From contig NZ_JACJVR010000110.1 in NCBI RefSeq assembly GCF_014212175.1, positions 62,001 through 126,000 of the forward strand: DNA of 64,000 nucleotides. Reading direction: 5' to 3'. Source of the stretch: Cohnella xylanilytica. Its GTDB lineage: Bacteria > Bacillota > Bacilli > Paenibacillales > Paenibacillaceae. Positions 25,504-34,155 of the stretch are shown piece after piece; position 1 is the stretch's first letter; each line of letters opens with the position of its first letter. A program made the translations under genes and the position numbers. The notes beneath the pieces are model-generated. The model ran no database searches. It saw only the letters and a list, made by a program, of their open reading frames with translations, and had not been told where the DNA came from.

Positions 25504-27293
25504 CCCCATAGTCCCCTTCCGCCTTCTTCGGCCGCGTCGTCCGGCTTCTCTTCCAATGCTTCGATAATGGAAAACAGTTCATTGCGCACGGACTCGTAAG
25601 CCGCTTGCTCCGCGAACGCGCGCAGACGCGGCGCGTACGCCTTCGGCATCGAAGCGATCAATCGCTTGTGCTGCCAATTCAGATAGTACAAGTGACGCCC
25701 GGCCCCCTTCTCCAGATGCCCCATGAGCAGCTCCGGAGCCTCCCGGTACCGGATGCGGAAGAGCGCGAGCAGGATATCGTACACGTGCCAATCGTTCGCC
25801 TTGGCATTCTGCAGCTTGCCCGTCAGGTAATCGGTCACGTCCCGGTCGGCCCGCTGCGCGAAAAGACAGACCAGCTCAGGCAGGTCGAGCCGGATGAACA
25901 GCTGCACCCAGCGCGGGTCCCACGCTGCTTCGGGAACGACTCCCGCTCCGTCCCGCTCCTCGTCCCCTCGCGTCTGATAGGCGGCCAGGCTGCGGATCGC
26001 GCCGAGCAGCTCCTTCGCCGCTTTGGATTTGCCCTTGCTCAGGAAGCCTGCGTAGCGATGGTAGACATCGGCCGGAGGCATCTGCCGGAAGGCGGCGCGG
26101 AATCCGTGTCCGAGGAACGAGCCTCGGCCGGCGTCTCCCAGCTCGATCGCGAACCGGTCCGCCTCCGGCCAATCCAGCTCGAGCAGAAGCTCCGCGGCCG
26201 CTTCCTGCGTCGTCTCCGTCTCCTGCACGAGGAAGGCTTCGGAAGACAGAAGCTTCCGGAGGAACGAATAGGTCTCCGCGGCCATCTGCCGGCCCGATCC
26301 TTCCAGGCAGCTTATCGCGGTCCGGATCTGCTCCGCCGCTTCGCTCTTATCGCTTCCTTCGCCGCTTAAATGTCGCTCCAACGCGTCCTCGCCGAATCGG
26401 ATCATTCGCCCCATCAGCTCGGAAGAAGCGCTCGCCCGGATCGGATCGACCGCCAGCTCCCGATCCTTGGAGACAGCCGCTTCGTACAGCCGTTGCAGCG
26501 CGGCAGCCGTGCCAAGCTTAGCCAGCGAGAAGTAAGCCGCCGAGCGAACCTCCTTGCGCTTCTCCCGGCTAAGCTGCAATACCAACGATTCCTGCTCGGG
26601 ATATTCGCCCAGAATCGAGACGGCCACGATCTTGACTTCCGGCGAGCCGTCGACGGCCGCTTCGGCGACGAGATCGATCATGGAGCGGCCGAGCTGACGA
26701 TGGAGGAGCTGAAGCCTTCGGCCGTCCCCTTTGCCCCCCTGCAGGTTCAATTGGCTTCTCAAGACGGGCACCGCATCGCTTCCGAAGGCGGGAATCAGCT
26801 TCTCTTGAACGTAGTCCGGAATCTCCGCGTAGCTGTCGTCCAACGCCGAGCATATGGCCTGAAGCGCCCGCAGGTCGAGGAAGCTTCCGTCTTCGAACGA
26901 GGCCCGGATCTGTTCCAGGCGCCCCTGCCCTTTGGTCGTCAACGCTAAGATAAGCGGGTTCAGCTTCCGATAAGTCGTGTCGGTCTTGAGGCCGACACCC
27001 GCCCCCTGGACCGGCTGCGATTCCCCGGCCGTCTCCGTCCTCCCTTGCGTATACAGTACGGCGCTTAGCAGAGTGCCGAGTTCCAGCAGCTTCGCGGCGC
27101 TCTCTTCCCGTTCCGCGGCTAGCAATTCGTCCGTCGCGTCCGCGAGCCGCTTGAACACCGGCGCGGACTCGCCGAGGTTCCGCAGCCTGGGCAGCAGCTT
27201 CGTCAGCCTCAGATCGCCCGCGGCCATCGCGCTTCCGGCGATGAACAGACGGCGCGTCTCCTGCTGCAGTTCGAACAAAATGTCTATGCTCAT
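25479..27293 (-). CDS. DUF5691-family HEAT-like repeat protein
   Basis: A 604-residue cytosolic helical protein. HEAT-like repeats are visible around residues 215-290 (SPEVKIVAVSILGEY, RKEVRSAAYFSLAKLG) and in the C-terminal third. It contains no catalytic motif and is probably a scaffold. DUF5691 proteins are known from genomes that also encode SWIM, MoxR, DUF5682 and VWA proteins side by side, and the E. coli yeh locus appears to lack it. It starts 12 nt after the SWIM gene stop. Confidence 0.75.
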   Translation of the reverse strand: MSIDILFELQQETRRLFIAGSAMAAGDLRLTKLLPRLRNLGESAPVFKRLADATDELLAAEREESAAKLLELGTLLSAVLYTQGRTETAGESQPVQGAGVGLKTDTTYRKLNPLILALTTKGQGRLEQIRASFEDGSFLDLRALQAICSALDDSYAEIPDYVQEKLIPAFGSDAVPVLRSQLNLQGGKGDGRRLQLLHRQLGRSMIDLVAEAAVDGSPEVKIVAVSILGEYPEQESLVLQLSREKRKEVRSAAYFSLAKLGTAAALQRLYEAAVSKDRELAVDPIRASASSELMGRMIRFGEDALERHLSGEGSDKSEAAEQIRTAISCLEGSGRQMAAETYSFLRKLLSSEAFLVQETETTQEAAAELLLELDWPEADRFAIELGDAGRGSFLGHGFRAAFRQMPPADVYHRYAGFLSKGKSKAAKELLGAIRSLAAYQTRGDEERDGAGVVPEAAWDPRWVQLFIRLDLPELVCLFAQRADRDVTDYLTGKLQNAKANDWHVYDILLALFRIRYREAPELLMGHLEKGAGRHLYYLNWQHKRLIASMPKAYAPRLRAFAEQAAYESVRNELFSIIEALEEKPDDAAEEGGRGLWGWIRNKMS

Positions 27294-27305
27294 ATCGTCT
27301 CTCCT

Positions 27306-28751
27306 CTAATACAGAAGCCGAACGATTCGGCGATCCGTCACGATGCTCATGATTTGGACGCTTAGACGATTGGCTTCCAGGTCATGCCGGAACATGACGA
27401 GCGCGGCTTGGTCCCGCAGCTCTTCGTCCCCAAGCAGGGAGAGCATCGGGGTCGTCGGCCGTCCGCCCAGCCCGATGTCCGCCACCGGAAGCGGCTTGCC
27501 TTGGGCGTCTCTCAAGAGGTATTCGTCTCCCATCCGCTCGATGGAGCGGAATGCGACCAATAGAACGGGATTTTTGTCCGCCAGCGGGTTCTTGATGACG
27601 TTCTTCGCTTGCTTGACGACTTCCGGATAGGAAGGCGCCGCAAGAGCTTTGATCTTGGCATAGTCGGCCGGTTCGGGGTCCCGGAACGTCGACGCTTCCC
27701 ACCGAACCCTCGCGTTGAGGTCGCCCGGATAGACGAACAGCTCCTCCGCCTTCACGACGCCATGGAACGTATCCTCCTCCCGGAGCGCCCGGACCGCGCG
27801 GAACGGCCGCAGATGGCGGGTCACGCGGATCGCGCCCTCCTTGAGATCGATCCACCAGCCCGTGTCGGCGAATTCGCCGCGCGCTTCATCCGCGTAGGAC
27901 AGGAACGCGAGCTGAACCAGCTCCGCGTCGGTCTGGACGCGCCCGTATTCCCGCAGCTCCGCCAGCTGCCAGGCGTGGCCCAGCTGCTCCTCGAGAGTCG
28001 AAGCCGTCTCCATCGGAAGATCCGGGTTCTCGGCTCGCTGCTCCAGGTAGCTCTTGCCTTTCTTGGTCAGAGCGCGCAAAGCCAGAAGCTTCTCCATCGC
28101 GGACGTATAGACCGCTTCCCGGTCTCCCTCCGCCCGCATCGTCAGCACGAACTCCCGAAGACCGGCCTGCGCTCCCGGTATGTAGTGGTTGCCGAGCTGC
28201 TTCGCTTGCTCTTCGACCATCTGAAGCGTCTTCTTGTCTACGCTTCCGAGTCCCGACTGCGTCAGCTGCAGGACGAGCTTCTCCAGCATGCCGAGTCCGT
28301 CGAGCTGGACGGCGATCTTCTTGACGAGCGCGGACTTGTTCGTCTTCCGCTTCGCCTTCGCGGCGTCTCCGTTATCCGCCGCGGCCGCTTCCTTCTTTTT
28401 CTCCTCGCGCTTCTCCGCCTTGTCCCGCTTCTCGGCGATGTCTTGCGGGATATCCGCTCTCTCGAAGGACTTGCCAAGAGCTCGGGCATACAGCAGTCCG
28501 AGCGTATGCTTGCATGGGAATTGCCTGCTGGGGCAGGTGCAGCGGAAGACGGGATTCGCCTCGTTCGCGAAGTCGACGGAGCATCGGTAGGGCTCCTTGC
28601 CGCTTCCCTTGCACTCTCCGAACAGCAAGCTCCCGTCTTCGGTCTCGTTCAATTGGGGAAAACTGTTCTTCTTGACCAAGTCCCGGCCGTTCTTGATCGC
28701 GCCCGCATTCGGCGCCAGGCTGTCGACGTACGCTTCTGTAATCGTTGGCAT
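27306..28751 (-). CDS. SWIM zinc-finger protein (YehQ-like)
   Basis: First gene of the operon, 481 residues. The SWIM motif C-x-C-x(n)-C-x-H is visible as CTCPSRQFPCKH (about residues 70-81). A Lys/Glu/Ala-rich charged helix follows (about 100-140), then a long helical region to the C-terminus. SWIM domains bind DNA or protein. GAGGTAGACC precedes ATG 28751. Homologous to E. coli YehQ by context and motif. No promoter is obvious in the 90 nt upstream. Confidence 0.85.
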   Translation of the reverse strand: MPTITEAYVDSLAPNAGAIKNGRDLVKKNSFPQLNETEDGSLLFGECKGSGKEPYRCSVDFANEANPVFRCTCPSRQFPCKHTLGLLYARALGKSFERADIPQDIAEKRDKAEKREEKKKEAAAADNGDAAKAKRKTNKSALVKKIAVQLDGLGMLEKLVLQLTQSGLGSVDKKTLQMVEEQAKQLGNHYIPGAQAGLREFVLTMRAEGDREAVYTSAMEKLLALRALTKKGKSYLEQRAENPDLPMETASTLEEQLGHAWQLAELREYGRVQTDAELVQLAFLSYADEARGEFADTGWWIDLKEGAIRVTRHLRPFRAVRALREEDTFHGVVKAEELFVYPGDLNARVRWEASTFRDPEPADYAKIKALAAPSYPEVVKQAKNVIKNPLADKNPVLLVAFRSIERMGDEYLLRDAQGKPLPVADIGLGGRPTTPMLSLLGDEELRDQAALVMFRHDLEANRLSVQIMSIVTDRRIVRLLY

Positions 28752-28840
28752 GGTCTACCTCGCAATTCATCCGGAATTCTACTATCTTCCACATCAGTCG
28801 GGGAATTTCCTGTCTCTGCGACATGATCTGCGAACATAAT

Positions 28841-28869
28841 AAAAGCCCCCTCCTACTCGGGAGGGAGTT
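28841..28869 (-). terminator. Intrinsic terminator of the lipoprotein/phosphatase block
   Basis: On the minus strand CTCCCTCC pairs with GGAGGGGG around CGAGTA and is followed by CTTTTATTAT. It lies about 80 nt after the small anchored-protein gene and just before the SWIM operon. Confidence 0.75.
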
Positions 28870-28948
28870 GGCGGTTGAAGATAATCATTTCCTCATCACT
28901 CTTTTTATGAAGAGCCCTTGTTCAAATATGTATCGCCGGCTTGTTATT

Positions 28949-29224
28949 TTAAGGTCCCGATCCGCTTGAAGTGACTCTCCAACCCCAGGCCGTTTTCTTT
29001 ACGTAAACGAAAGGCGTATCTATCCCATCAACGACATAGAGATCACCATACTTGGGGTCGTTCTTAATTTTTCCTTCGTGGATCGAACGACTGAAGGCTT
29101 TTATGGGATGGAAGGAAAAAAATAAATGTTTCCGAACGGCTAGTTCCGCTCCAGGGGAAGGGAAAAATAGAATATATGCAAGAAGAACGATTAAGAAAAT
29201 AATACCTACTGTTTTCTTTCGCAT
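28949..29224 (-). CDS. Small membrane-anchored protein
   Basis: A 91-residue protein with a basic start and one hydrophobic segment (about residues 5-22, IIFLIVLLAYILFF), then an external or periplasm-like domain rich in aromatic residues (YVVDGIDTPFVYV). AAGGTGATTT precedes ATG 29224. The lipoprotein gene stop is 3 nt upstream, so the two are cotranscribed. Function unknown. Confidence 0.6.
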   Translation of the reverse strand: MRKKTVGIIFLIVLLAYILFFPSPGAELAVRKHLFFSFHPIKAFSRSIHEGKIKNDPKYGDLYVVDGIDTPFVYVKKTAWGWRVTSSGSGP

Positions 29225-29227
29225 AAA

Positions 29228-29677
29228 TCACCTTAATGGGGTTCCAGCCCCAATTATCTGTTCCGTTATCAATTTGAAGTTCTTGAGTTCCTTATTCAGA
29301 TTTATAATTCCTTGTTTATCTAATCCTTGAGTCCGGACATAGAACGAGCCGGAAATTTCTTTCGAGGATCTTCCAGGAATCATTTGGTTCACTTGATTGA
29401 TCAGTTGGTCCTTGTTTTCTATTCTATTCATTAGGTCTTCTGATAGGATAGGTTCGACTTCTTTGATTAAAATTGGATTTTCGGTTTTGTTAGAGAGCAA
29501 GAAGCTATAGGTCACTAAAGTTTTGTTCAATTCCCCGCCTAGTCCCATTTGAATGGACTCGATAATTAATCCATTACCTGAGCTATCCTCGAGCTCTCGT
29601 TCTTTACTGCACCCAAGAAGGAGGAGAACGAAGACGACGACCATCGAAATAATGGCGCTATGCTTCTTGCCGGGCAT
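29228..29677 (-). CDS. Lipoprotein of unknown function
   Basis: A 149-residue protein with a lipoprotein signal: basic start, hydrophobic core and lipobox LLLGC at about residues 19-23. The mature part resembles a beta-sandwich (TLVTYSFLLSNKTENPILI). AAGGTGGGGG precedes the ATG. Middle gene of a three-gene unit with the histidine phosphatase upstream (12-nt gap). Confidence 0.7.
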   Translation of the reverse strand: MPGKKHSAIISMVVVFVLLLLGCSKERELEDSSGNGLIIESIQMGLGGELNKTLVTYSFLLSNKTENPILIKEVEPILSEDLMNRIENKDQLINQVNQMIPGRSSKEISGSFYVRTQGLDKQGIINLNKELKNFKLITEQIIGAGTPLR

Positions 29678-29689
29678 GTAACCCCCACC

Positions 29690-30271
29690 TTAAGACGAGG
29701 CTAGATGTTCCGTGCAATTATATCGAATACAATTCCATCCATCCCCTTGTTTGACGATCTCGGTGATAGAAGTGTTCAATAATAATTCCTCGGTTTGAAA
29801 ATCTGGAATGAGCGCTTTCAGAGTATGTCGTATGATCGCTCCGTGGCTAATGACCAACAGATTTTGGCCGATATATTTCTCCGCCATCTCCTCGATACAT
29901 TGCTTGCCTCTAGCCATGCACTCCGCGGGACTTTCGATTCCTAGATCCATGTCCCGCCAGTTTTCGCCCCATTTTCCCACTCGTTCTTCGTCTGTCGTTC
30001 CTTCAATCATTCCGCCGTGAATTTCGCGCAGGCGGCTGTCAAGCACAATATCCGTTATCCCGATGCGGGACGAGATGATCTCGGCCGTTTGGCGCGCTCT
30101 GAGTAAATCGCTGGAATAAATCCCGTCCCACGATTGCTTCTGAAGGCGAGCGGCAACAAGCCTCGCTTGTTCAAATCCTTCCTCATCCAACGGATTGTTG
30201 GAGTGGCCTTGCGCTCGCTTTTCTTTATTCCACAATGTGCTTCCGTGTCTTACGAATACGATTCGGGTCAT
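29690..30271 (-). CDS. Histidine phosphatase superfamily protein (PGM-like)
   Basis: Phosphatase of 193 residues. The catalytic RHGSTLWN motif is at residues 8-15 (His 9 would form phosphohistidine), LREIHGGMIEG near 82 supplies the proton donor Glu, and VISHGAIIRH near 143 the second His. The family includes phosphoserine, alpha-ribazole and broad-specificity phosphatases (PhoE/GpmB). GGAGG precedes ATG 30271. The substrate is unknown; nothing around it suggests cobalamin synthesis. Confidence 0.85.
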   Translation of the reverse strand: MTRIVFVRHGSTLWNKEKRAQGHSNNPLDEEGFEQARLVAARLQKQSWDGIYSSDLLRARQTAEIISSRIGITDIVLDSRLREIHGGMIEGTTDEERVGKWGENWRDMDLGIESPAECMARGKQCIEEMAEKYIGQNLLVISHGAIIRHTLKALIPDFQTEELLLNTSITEIVKQGDGWNCIRYNCTEHLASS

Positions 30272-30322
30272 AGGAACCTCCGATTTTGGCTGGGTCGCGT
30301 ATCGTCAATCCGCATGAAATCG

Positions 30323-30487
30323 TTAATTTCTTAGCATCGCTAATTTGATCACCATAAGGATTAACACGGATGCCAATACGTCCGCTCATACTAGGATATT
30401 TATTGTAAATTCGAACACGTTATCATCATCAAGCGATGGATTCAAATAGCCGACTAACAAGGTTGCGGCTGCGACGATGACGTACAT
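30323..30487 (-). pseudogene. Remnant of a small membrane protein gene, in-frame TGA
   Basis: A frame from ATG 30487 encodes a hydrophobic segment (YVIVAAATLLVGYLNPSL), a TGA at 30386-30388, and a second hydrophobic segment (LASVLILMVIKLAM) ending with TAA at 30323. There is no ribosome site, and an in-frame TAA directly precedes the ATG. It is probably a relic; it lies in the 260-nt gap between two cotranscribed blocks. Confidence 0.35.
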
Positions 30488-30533
30488 TTAAATCAGACCA
30501 AGAGCTGAGCCGTCTATATGCGGTAACTCAGCA

Positions 30534-31313
30534 TTAATTGCATTCCAGCTGTCTGACGGCGCTTGAAGTTTGCTTATCGAACATGAATCTCCCCGGCATC
30601 ATGGGATCCAAATCCTCCATGTGATCGATCCCAAAACCCTTTATGCCTTGAGTTTCAAATACGCCGTTCTTTTCGGTAATTTGAAACGGAAAGTACCATA
30701 CATATCCGTCTTGTCGGACAAACCAAACTTCTACTCCTTCTTCGTATTCATAGAAGTCGGCAATGTACGCCTTTGAACCGCGCCACAAGTTCGATTCGGT
30801 CCCGCTTGCGAAGTCCTTGCATATGCCCCGAACAGCTTCCTCCGTCGCTTGGATCATTTTTTCCTTGCGGGGAGACATGCCAAAATCCGGTTGATGAGGC
30901 TCCTCGATCTCAAGAGTAAACGAACTGACGGTCTCATAGTTTCCAACCGGATACATCGGAGCGTTCTCCTTGTCAAGGAAACCTTCACTATGAACAATCC
31001 CGAACGATTCGATAAGCTTTACGAGCCAATCTCCCATATCGGTGGAGACGTAGACCGTTTTCTTTTCCGCTGCATCCGAATAGATCCTTACTTCGGCATT
31101 AATAGTATCGCCAATGAAGGGTTCCAATTCGAATTTCGACCTCTCGACCTTATTCGGATAAAACCACAAACGATAATTCGTATAATCTTCAACCGCATTT
31201 TTGATATTATCTGTTGTAAATCCTAGAGGAAGCTTCGCGTTGGATCCTTCTTGCTGTGATCCGTTGGAGCAAGAAGCAACAAGAACCGCTAACGAGAGGA
31301 TGGCTAATATCAT
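30534..31313 (-). CDS. Lipoprotein of unknown function
   Basis: About 259 residues, with lipobox VASC near residue 15 and a Ser/Gly/Gln linker. The globular part is rich in aromatic and acidic residues (YTNYRLWFYPNKVE, GVEVWFVRQDGYVWYFP). The ATG used lacks the usual basic n-region and has no close ribosome site. A strong AAGGAGG lies about 20 nt upstream, and the frame remains open to it (reading IRCV before the ATG), so the true start may be earlier or damaged. Last of a three-gene unit. Confidence 0.65.
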   Translation of the reverse strand: MILAILSLAVLVASCSNGSQQEGSNAKLPLGFTTDNIKNAVEDYTNYRLWFYPNKVERSKFELEPFIGDTINAEVRIYSDAAEKKTVYVSTDMGDWLVKLIESFGIVHSEGFLDKENAPMYPVGNYETVSSFTLEIEEPHQPDFGMSPRKEKMIQATEEAVRGICKDFASGTESNLWRGSKAYIADFYEYEEGVEVWFVRQDGYVWYFPFQITEKNGVFETQGIKGFGIDHMEDLDPMMPGRFMFDKQTSSAVRQLECN

Positions 31314-31395
31314 TACGCAGCGGATATGGGCGTCCTCCTTCCCTTCCCGTGTCTCCTGAGCTCCCTTGAGCCATAAATATCATCGATCTGAAGTC

Positions 31396-31827
31396 TCAAT
31401 TTCGATTAGACTCATTCACTAACTTCAAAATGAGCTCTTCCGAGCTTTCGTTCTGTTTGATCGTCAGCTTATATTCCTGATCCTTGTCTTCGAAGCCGTC
31501 GATCAGCTCTTTGCTGCTCTCCCCGGAGACCTGGAAACTTCGTACTCCTTGTAATTTCTGGGGATACTGACTGGCTAACTTTATTCCCTTGCCTTCAAGC
31601 GTGTATTCGATCGGATCCATGGTCGACTCTCTATCTCCAATATGTTGAATGTACAGCGAGTCGAAGATCGATTCGCCCGCGTCCATCAGCGTAAAGGTTG
31701 AAGCCCAATTCTCCCCTTCGGCAAAATAAACAAGGAGCTTCTCCTTCCGGCCTTCGTGAGAATCCGAATTGCACCCCGTTAACAACACAAGGAGAAGGAC
31801 CGAAACGAATATCGCTGCCTTATTCAC
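31396..31827 (-). CDS. Lipoprotein of unknown function
   Basis: A 143-residue protein starting at GTG 31827 (GGGAGGGATAAAGG just upstream). Lipobox LLTGC is at about residues 15-19. The mature part is beta-rich and acidic (YTLEGKGIKLAS, YKLTIKQNESSEELILKL). It starts 3 nt after the preceding gene ends, so they are cotranscribed. Not recognised. Confidence 0.7.
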   Translation of the reverse strand: MNKAAIFVSVLLLVLLTGCNSDSHEGRKEKLLVYFAEGENWASTFTLMDAGESIFDSLYIQHIGDRESTMDPIEYTLEGKGIKLASQYPQKLQGVRSFQVSGESSKELIDGFEDKDQEYKLTIKQNESSEELILKLVNESNRN

Positions 31828-31830
31828 CCT

Positions 31831-32301
31831 TTATCCCTCCCGCTCAGCGTTAACGATTGCCGGAAGCCCTTCGCCCTTCATGTCTCTGACGGGATAATCG
31901 AGACTCGCCCAGAGCCGGTTCAGAACGTTGTCGCTCTTCGCTTGGCCCGAGAATCCGGTCGAGGTCCTCATTTCTCCCTTTTCATAGACATAAACAAGTT
32001 CCGTGCCATCGTTCCGATGGAGAACCAGCGTATAATCGCCGTCCAATGGGATCGCCTTGTCGCTTGGCTTGATTCGGTTTAGACGGTCGATGACCTTGGC
32101 GACGTCCGCCGATTCCGTTACGACCATCGCTTGGATCTCCGAATCGTTCGGTACTGTGGTGAGCGATGCGTTGAAAATCTCGATGCTCGCCACTTCGTTC
32201 GGATGAACCGGAACGATCCGCGGATCCTTTTCCGACACGGCATATATTCCGCCGGCGAGAACGATGGCGCATCCTACGGCGATCGTAATCGACTTTTTCA
32301 T
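31831..32301 (-). CDS. Membrane-anchored or secreted protein of unknown function
   Basis: A 156-residue protein with an N-terminal hydrophobic segment (about residues 5-22) that could be a signal peptide or anchor. The external domain contains VASIEIFNASL and GDYTLVLHRNDGTEL, a small alpha/beta pattern. GAGGTGG precedes ATG 32301. First of a unit with two lipoproteins downstream. No family recognised. Confidence 0.65.
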   Translation of the reverse strand: MKKSITIAVGCAIVLAGGIYAVSEKDPRIVPVHPNEVASIEIFNASLTTVPNDSEIQAMVVTESADVAKVIDRLNRIKPSDKAIPLDGDYTLVLHRNDGTELVYVYEKGEMRTSTGFSGQAKSDNVLNRLWASLDYPVRDMKGEGLPAIVNAEREG

Positions 32302-32435
32302 GGGAACGCCACCTCACAACAATTAACCTCGAATTACATTATTTTACTATAAACCGGCTGAAAATCCACCTTTTTCAATGTTTTTATCCGGGCACCCTTG
32401 CACGGGTTCAAGCTCGTCTATATTGGACGATAGAA

Positions 32436-32460
32436 AAAATCCGCCTTTGCGGCGGATTTT
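32436..32460 (-). terminator. Terminator at the end of the hut/his gene stretch
   Basis: AAAATCCGCC pairs with GGCGGATTTT around a 5-nt loop, with a T-run on the minus strand. It lies 20 nt after hutD. Confidence 0.88.
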
Positions 32461-32480
32461 GAAAATCGCATATATAACTA

Positions 32481-33113
32481 TTAGGAGAACACGACGCTCT
32501 CGATGACGACCGCCCGACCGGATGCCGCGTTCCGAAGCGACCAACTCTCTTCCCCATGGCTGCGATGAACCGCGAAGAGAAGCGCATCGCCCGCATCGAG
32601 CCGGCACAGAGCGTTCCCGCCCGCGTCGGCTGCCTCGACCGAGCCCTCGGCCGTATACCAGATCCGGTGAATCCAATGCTCCCCTTCTTCGCAAGGAAGG
32701 CTGCCGACCGCGGCGACTAACGCGGCTTCCCCCGGCACCTCCAGGACGCTCATCCGAGCGCGAAGCCGAGAATCATAGATCAGATTGAAGTCTGTCGCCC
32801 TGCCCTCGCTGCTCGTCCGCCAGCCGCCTTCGAACGCATTCTGCTCGTACGGCCGTAACCGATACGTGCCATGCCCCTCGTGATGCAGCGTCAGCTCGTT
32901 CTCCAGCACCATAAGGATGCGGCTGAAGCCGTCCAGCGGCGTGAAGTCGGTCCTCTCCGCCTCGACGGTCGCCGTGCTGACGCGCCAAGCGAAGTTGCGC
33001 GCCGCGTACTGCGAAGTGGCGGGATGGATCGCGATCTCCGCCGTCGTCCCTCCCGACCAGCGGCTGACGCGACGCCGTTCCCGGCCGATCCGCTCCCATT
33101 CGATCCGGCTCAT
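32481..33113 (-). CDS. hutD: HutD-family protein
   Basis: Cupin-like HutD protein of 210 residues found in histidine-utilisation operons. In Pseudomonas it is proposed to limit hut expression or buffer urocanate-type intermediates; the exact role is unsettled. Family blocks visible are WSGGTTAEIAIHP (about residues 19-31), FAWRVSTATVE, and PLDGFSRILMVLENELTL. ATG 33113 has GGAGGCG 9 nt upstream. It is the last gene of the long minus-strand stretch and ends at the terminator at 32436. Confidence 0.85.
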   Translation of the reverse strand: MSRIEWERIGRERRRVSRWSGGTTAEIAIHPATSQYAARNFAWRVSTATVEAERTDFTPLDGFSRILMVLENELTLHHEGHGTYRLRPYEQNAFEGGWRTSSEGRATDFNLIYDSRLRARMSVLEVPGEAALVAAVGSLPCEEGEHWIHRIWYTAEGSVEAADAGGNALCRLDAGDALLFAVHRSHGEESWSLRNAASGRAVVIESVVFS

Positions 33114-33144
33114 CGGTTTCGCCTCCTTTTCCCCCATTCGCCCT

Positions 33145-34128
33145 TTATACCGCCGCAGGCTTGTTCAACGAATACGACAGCGTCTTGCCGTTCGCCGCAT
33201 CGATGACGATCTGACACGTCCGCTGCTTCAGCTCCAGCACCGACTCGACCGACACGTAGGACGAGTGCGGCGTCACGAGCGTCTGCGGCATCCCGATCAG
33301 CGGGTGCCCCGGCTTCGGCGGCTCCTCCGTCAGCACGTCCAGTCCGGCTCCGGCCAGATGGCCTTCCTCCAGCAGCCGCGCCAAGTCCGCTTCCCGGATC
33401 ACGCCGCCCCGGCACGTGTTGACGAGAATCGCCCCCTTCGGCATCGTCTTCATCCGCTCGTACGTGAGCAGCTCCGTCGTCTCCGGCGTCAGCGGCACGT
33501 GCAGGCTCAGAATGTGGGATTGCTTCAGCAGCTCCTCGAACGACAGCGGCTCAACGCCGAACGAGGCGAACGTCTCGCTCCCCACGTATTCGTCATGGGC
33601 GACGATTCGCACGCCGAAGCCCTTCAGCTTCTCGGCCACCTTGCGGGCGATGCGCCCGAAGCCGAGCAGGCCGACGGTCCGGTCCTTGAAGCGGTACATC
33701 GGCAGCGTATCGAGCGGGTCCCAGCCTCCGGCGAGCACTTGATTGTGGAAAGGCACGAGACGTTTGGCCAACGCCAACATAAGCGCCACCGCGTGATCGG
33801 ACACTTCCTCCATGCAGTAGTCCGGCACGTTCGAGACGACGATTCCCTGCCGGGTCGCCGCTTCGAGATCGACGTGATTGAAGCCGACGCCGGAGATCGC
33901 GATCGACTTGCAGGAAGCGAGCTTCCCGATCAGCTCCGCCCCGCAGGGGAAGCCGACCTGCGCCACCACGCCGTCCGCATGGGGCGCGTACAGAGGCGTA
34001 TCCTCCGCCAGCGTCTCGGAAGTCGTCACCTTTACCTCGAACCCGTTCGCCTCGTAGATCGCCTTCTCCACCGAATGATCGGTCCATTCGTCGTCCAGAA
34101 TCCAGACCAGCTTTTTCCCATTGAGCAT
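33145..34128 (-). CDS. D-2-hydroxyacid dehydrogenase (CtBP-like)
   Basis: NAD-dependent dehydrogenase of 327 residues. The Rossmann motif GFGRIARKV is near residue 158, catalytic Arg in NTCRGGVI near 240, Glu in TEEPPKPGHP near 268, and His in TPHSSYVS near 288. It interconverts a 2-hydroxyacid and a 2-ketoacid; the substrate is not evident. In this context imidazole-lactate/imidazole-pyruvate is one option. GGGAGGACAT precedes the ATG. It follows hisB by 27 nt and precedes hutD by 31 nt. Confidence 0.85.
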   Translation of the reverse strand: MLNGKKLVWILDDEWTDHSVEKAIYEANGFEVKVTTSETLAEDTPLYAPHADGVVAQVGFPCGAELIGKLASCKSIAISGVGFNHVDLEAATRQGIVVSNVPDYCMEEVSDHAVALMLALAKRLVPFHNQVLAGGWDPLDTLPMYRFKDRTVGLLGFGRIARKVAEKLKGFGVRIVAHDEYVGSETFASFGVEPLSFEELLKQSHILSLHVPLTPETTELLTYERMKTMPKGAILVNTCRGGVIREADLARLLEEGHLAGAGLDVLTEEPPKPGHPLIGMPQTLVTPHSSYVSVESVLELKQRTCQIVIDAANGKTLSYSLNKPAAV

Positions 34129-34155
34129 CGGTATGTCCTCCCTTGATGTCAGTTG

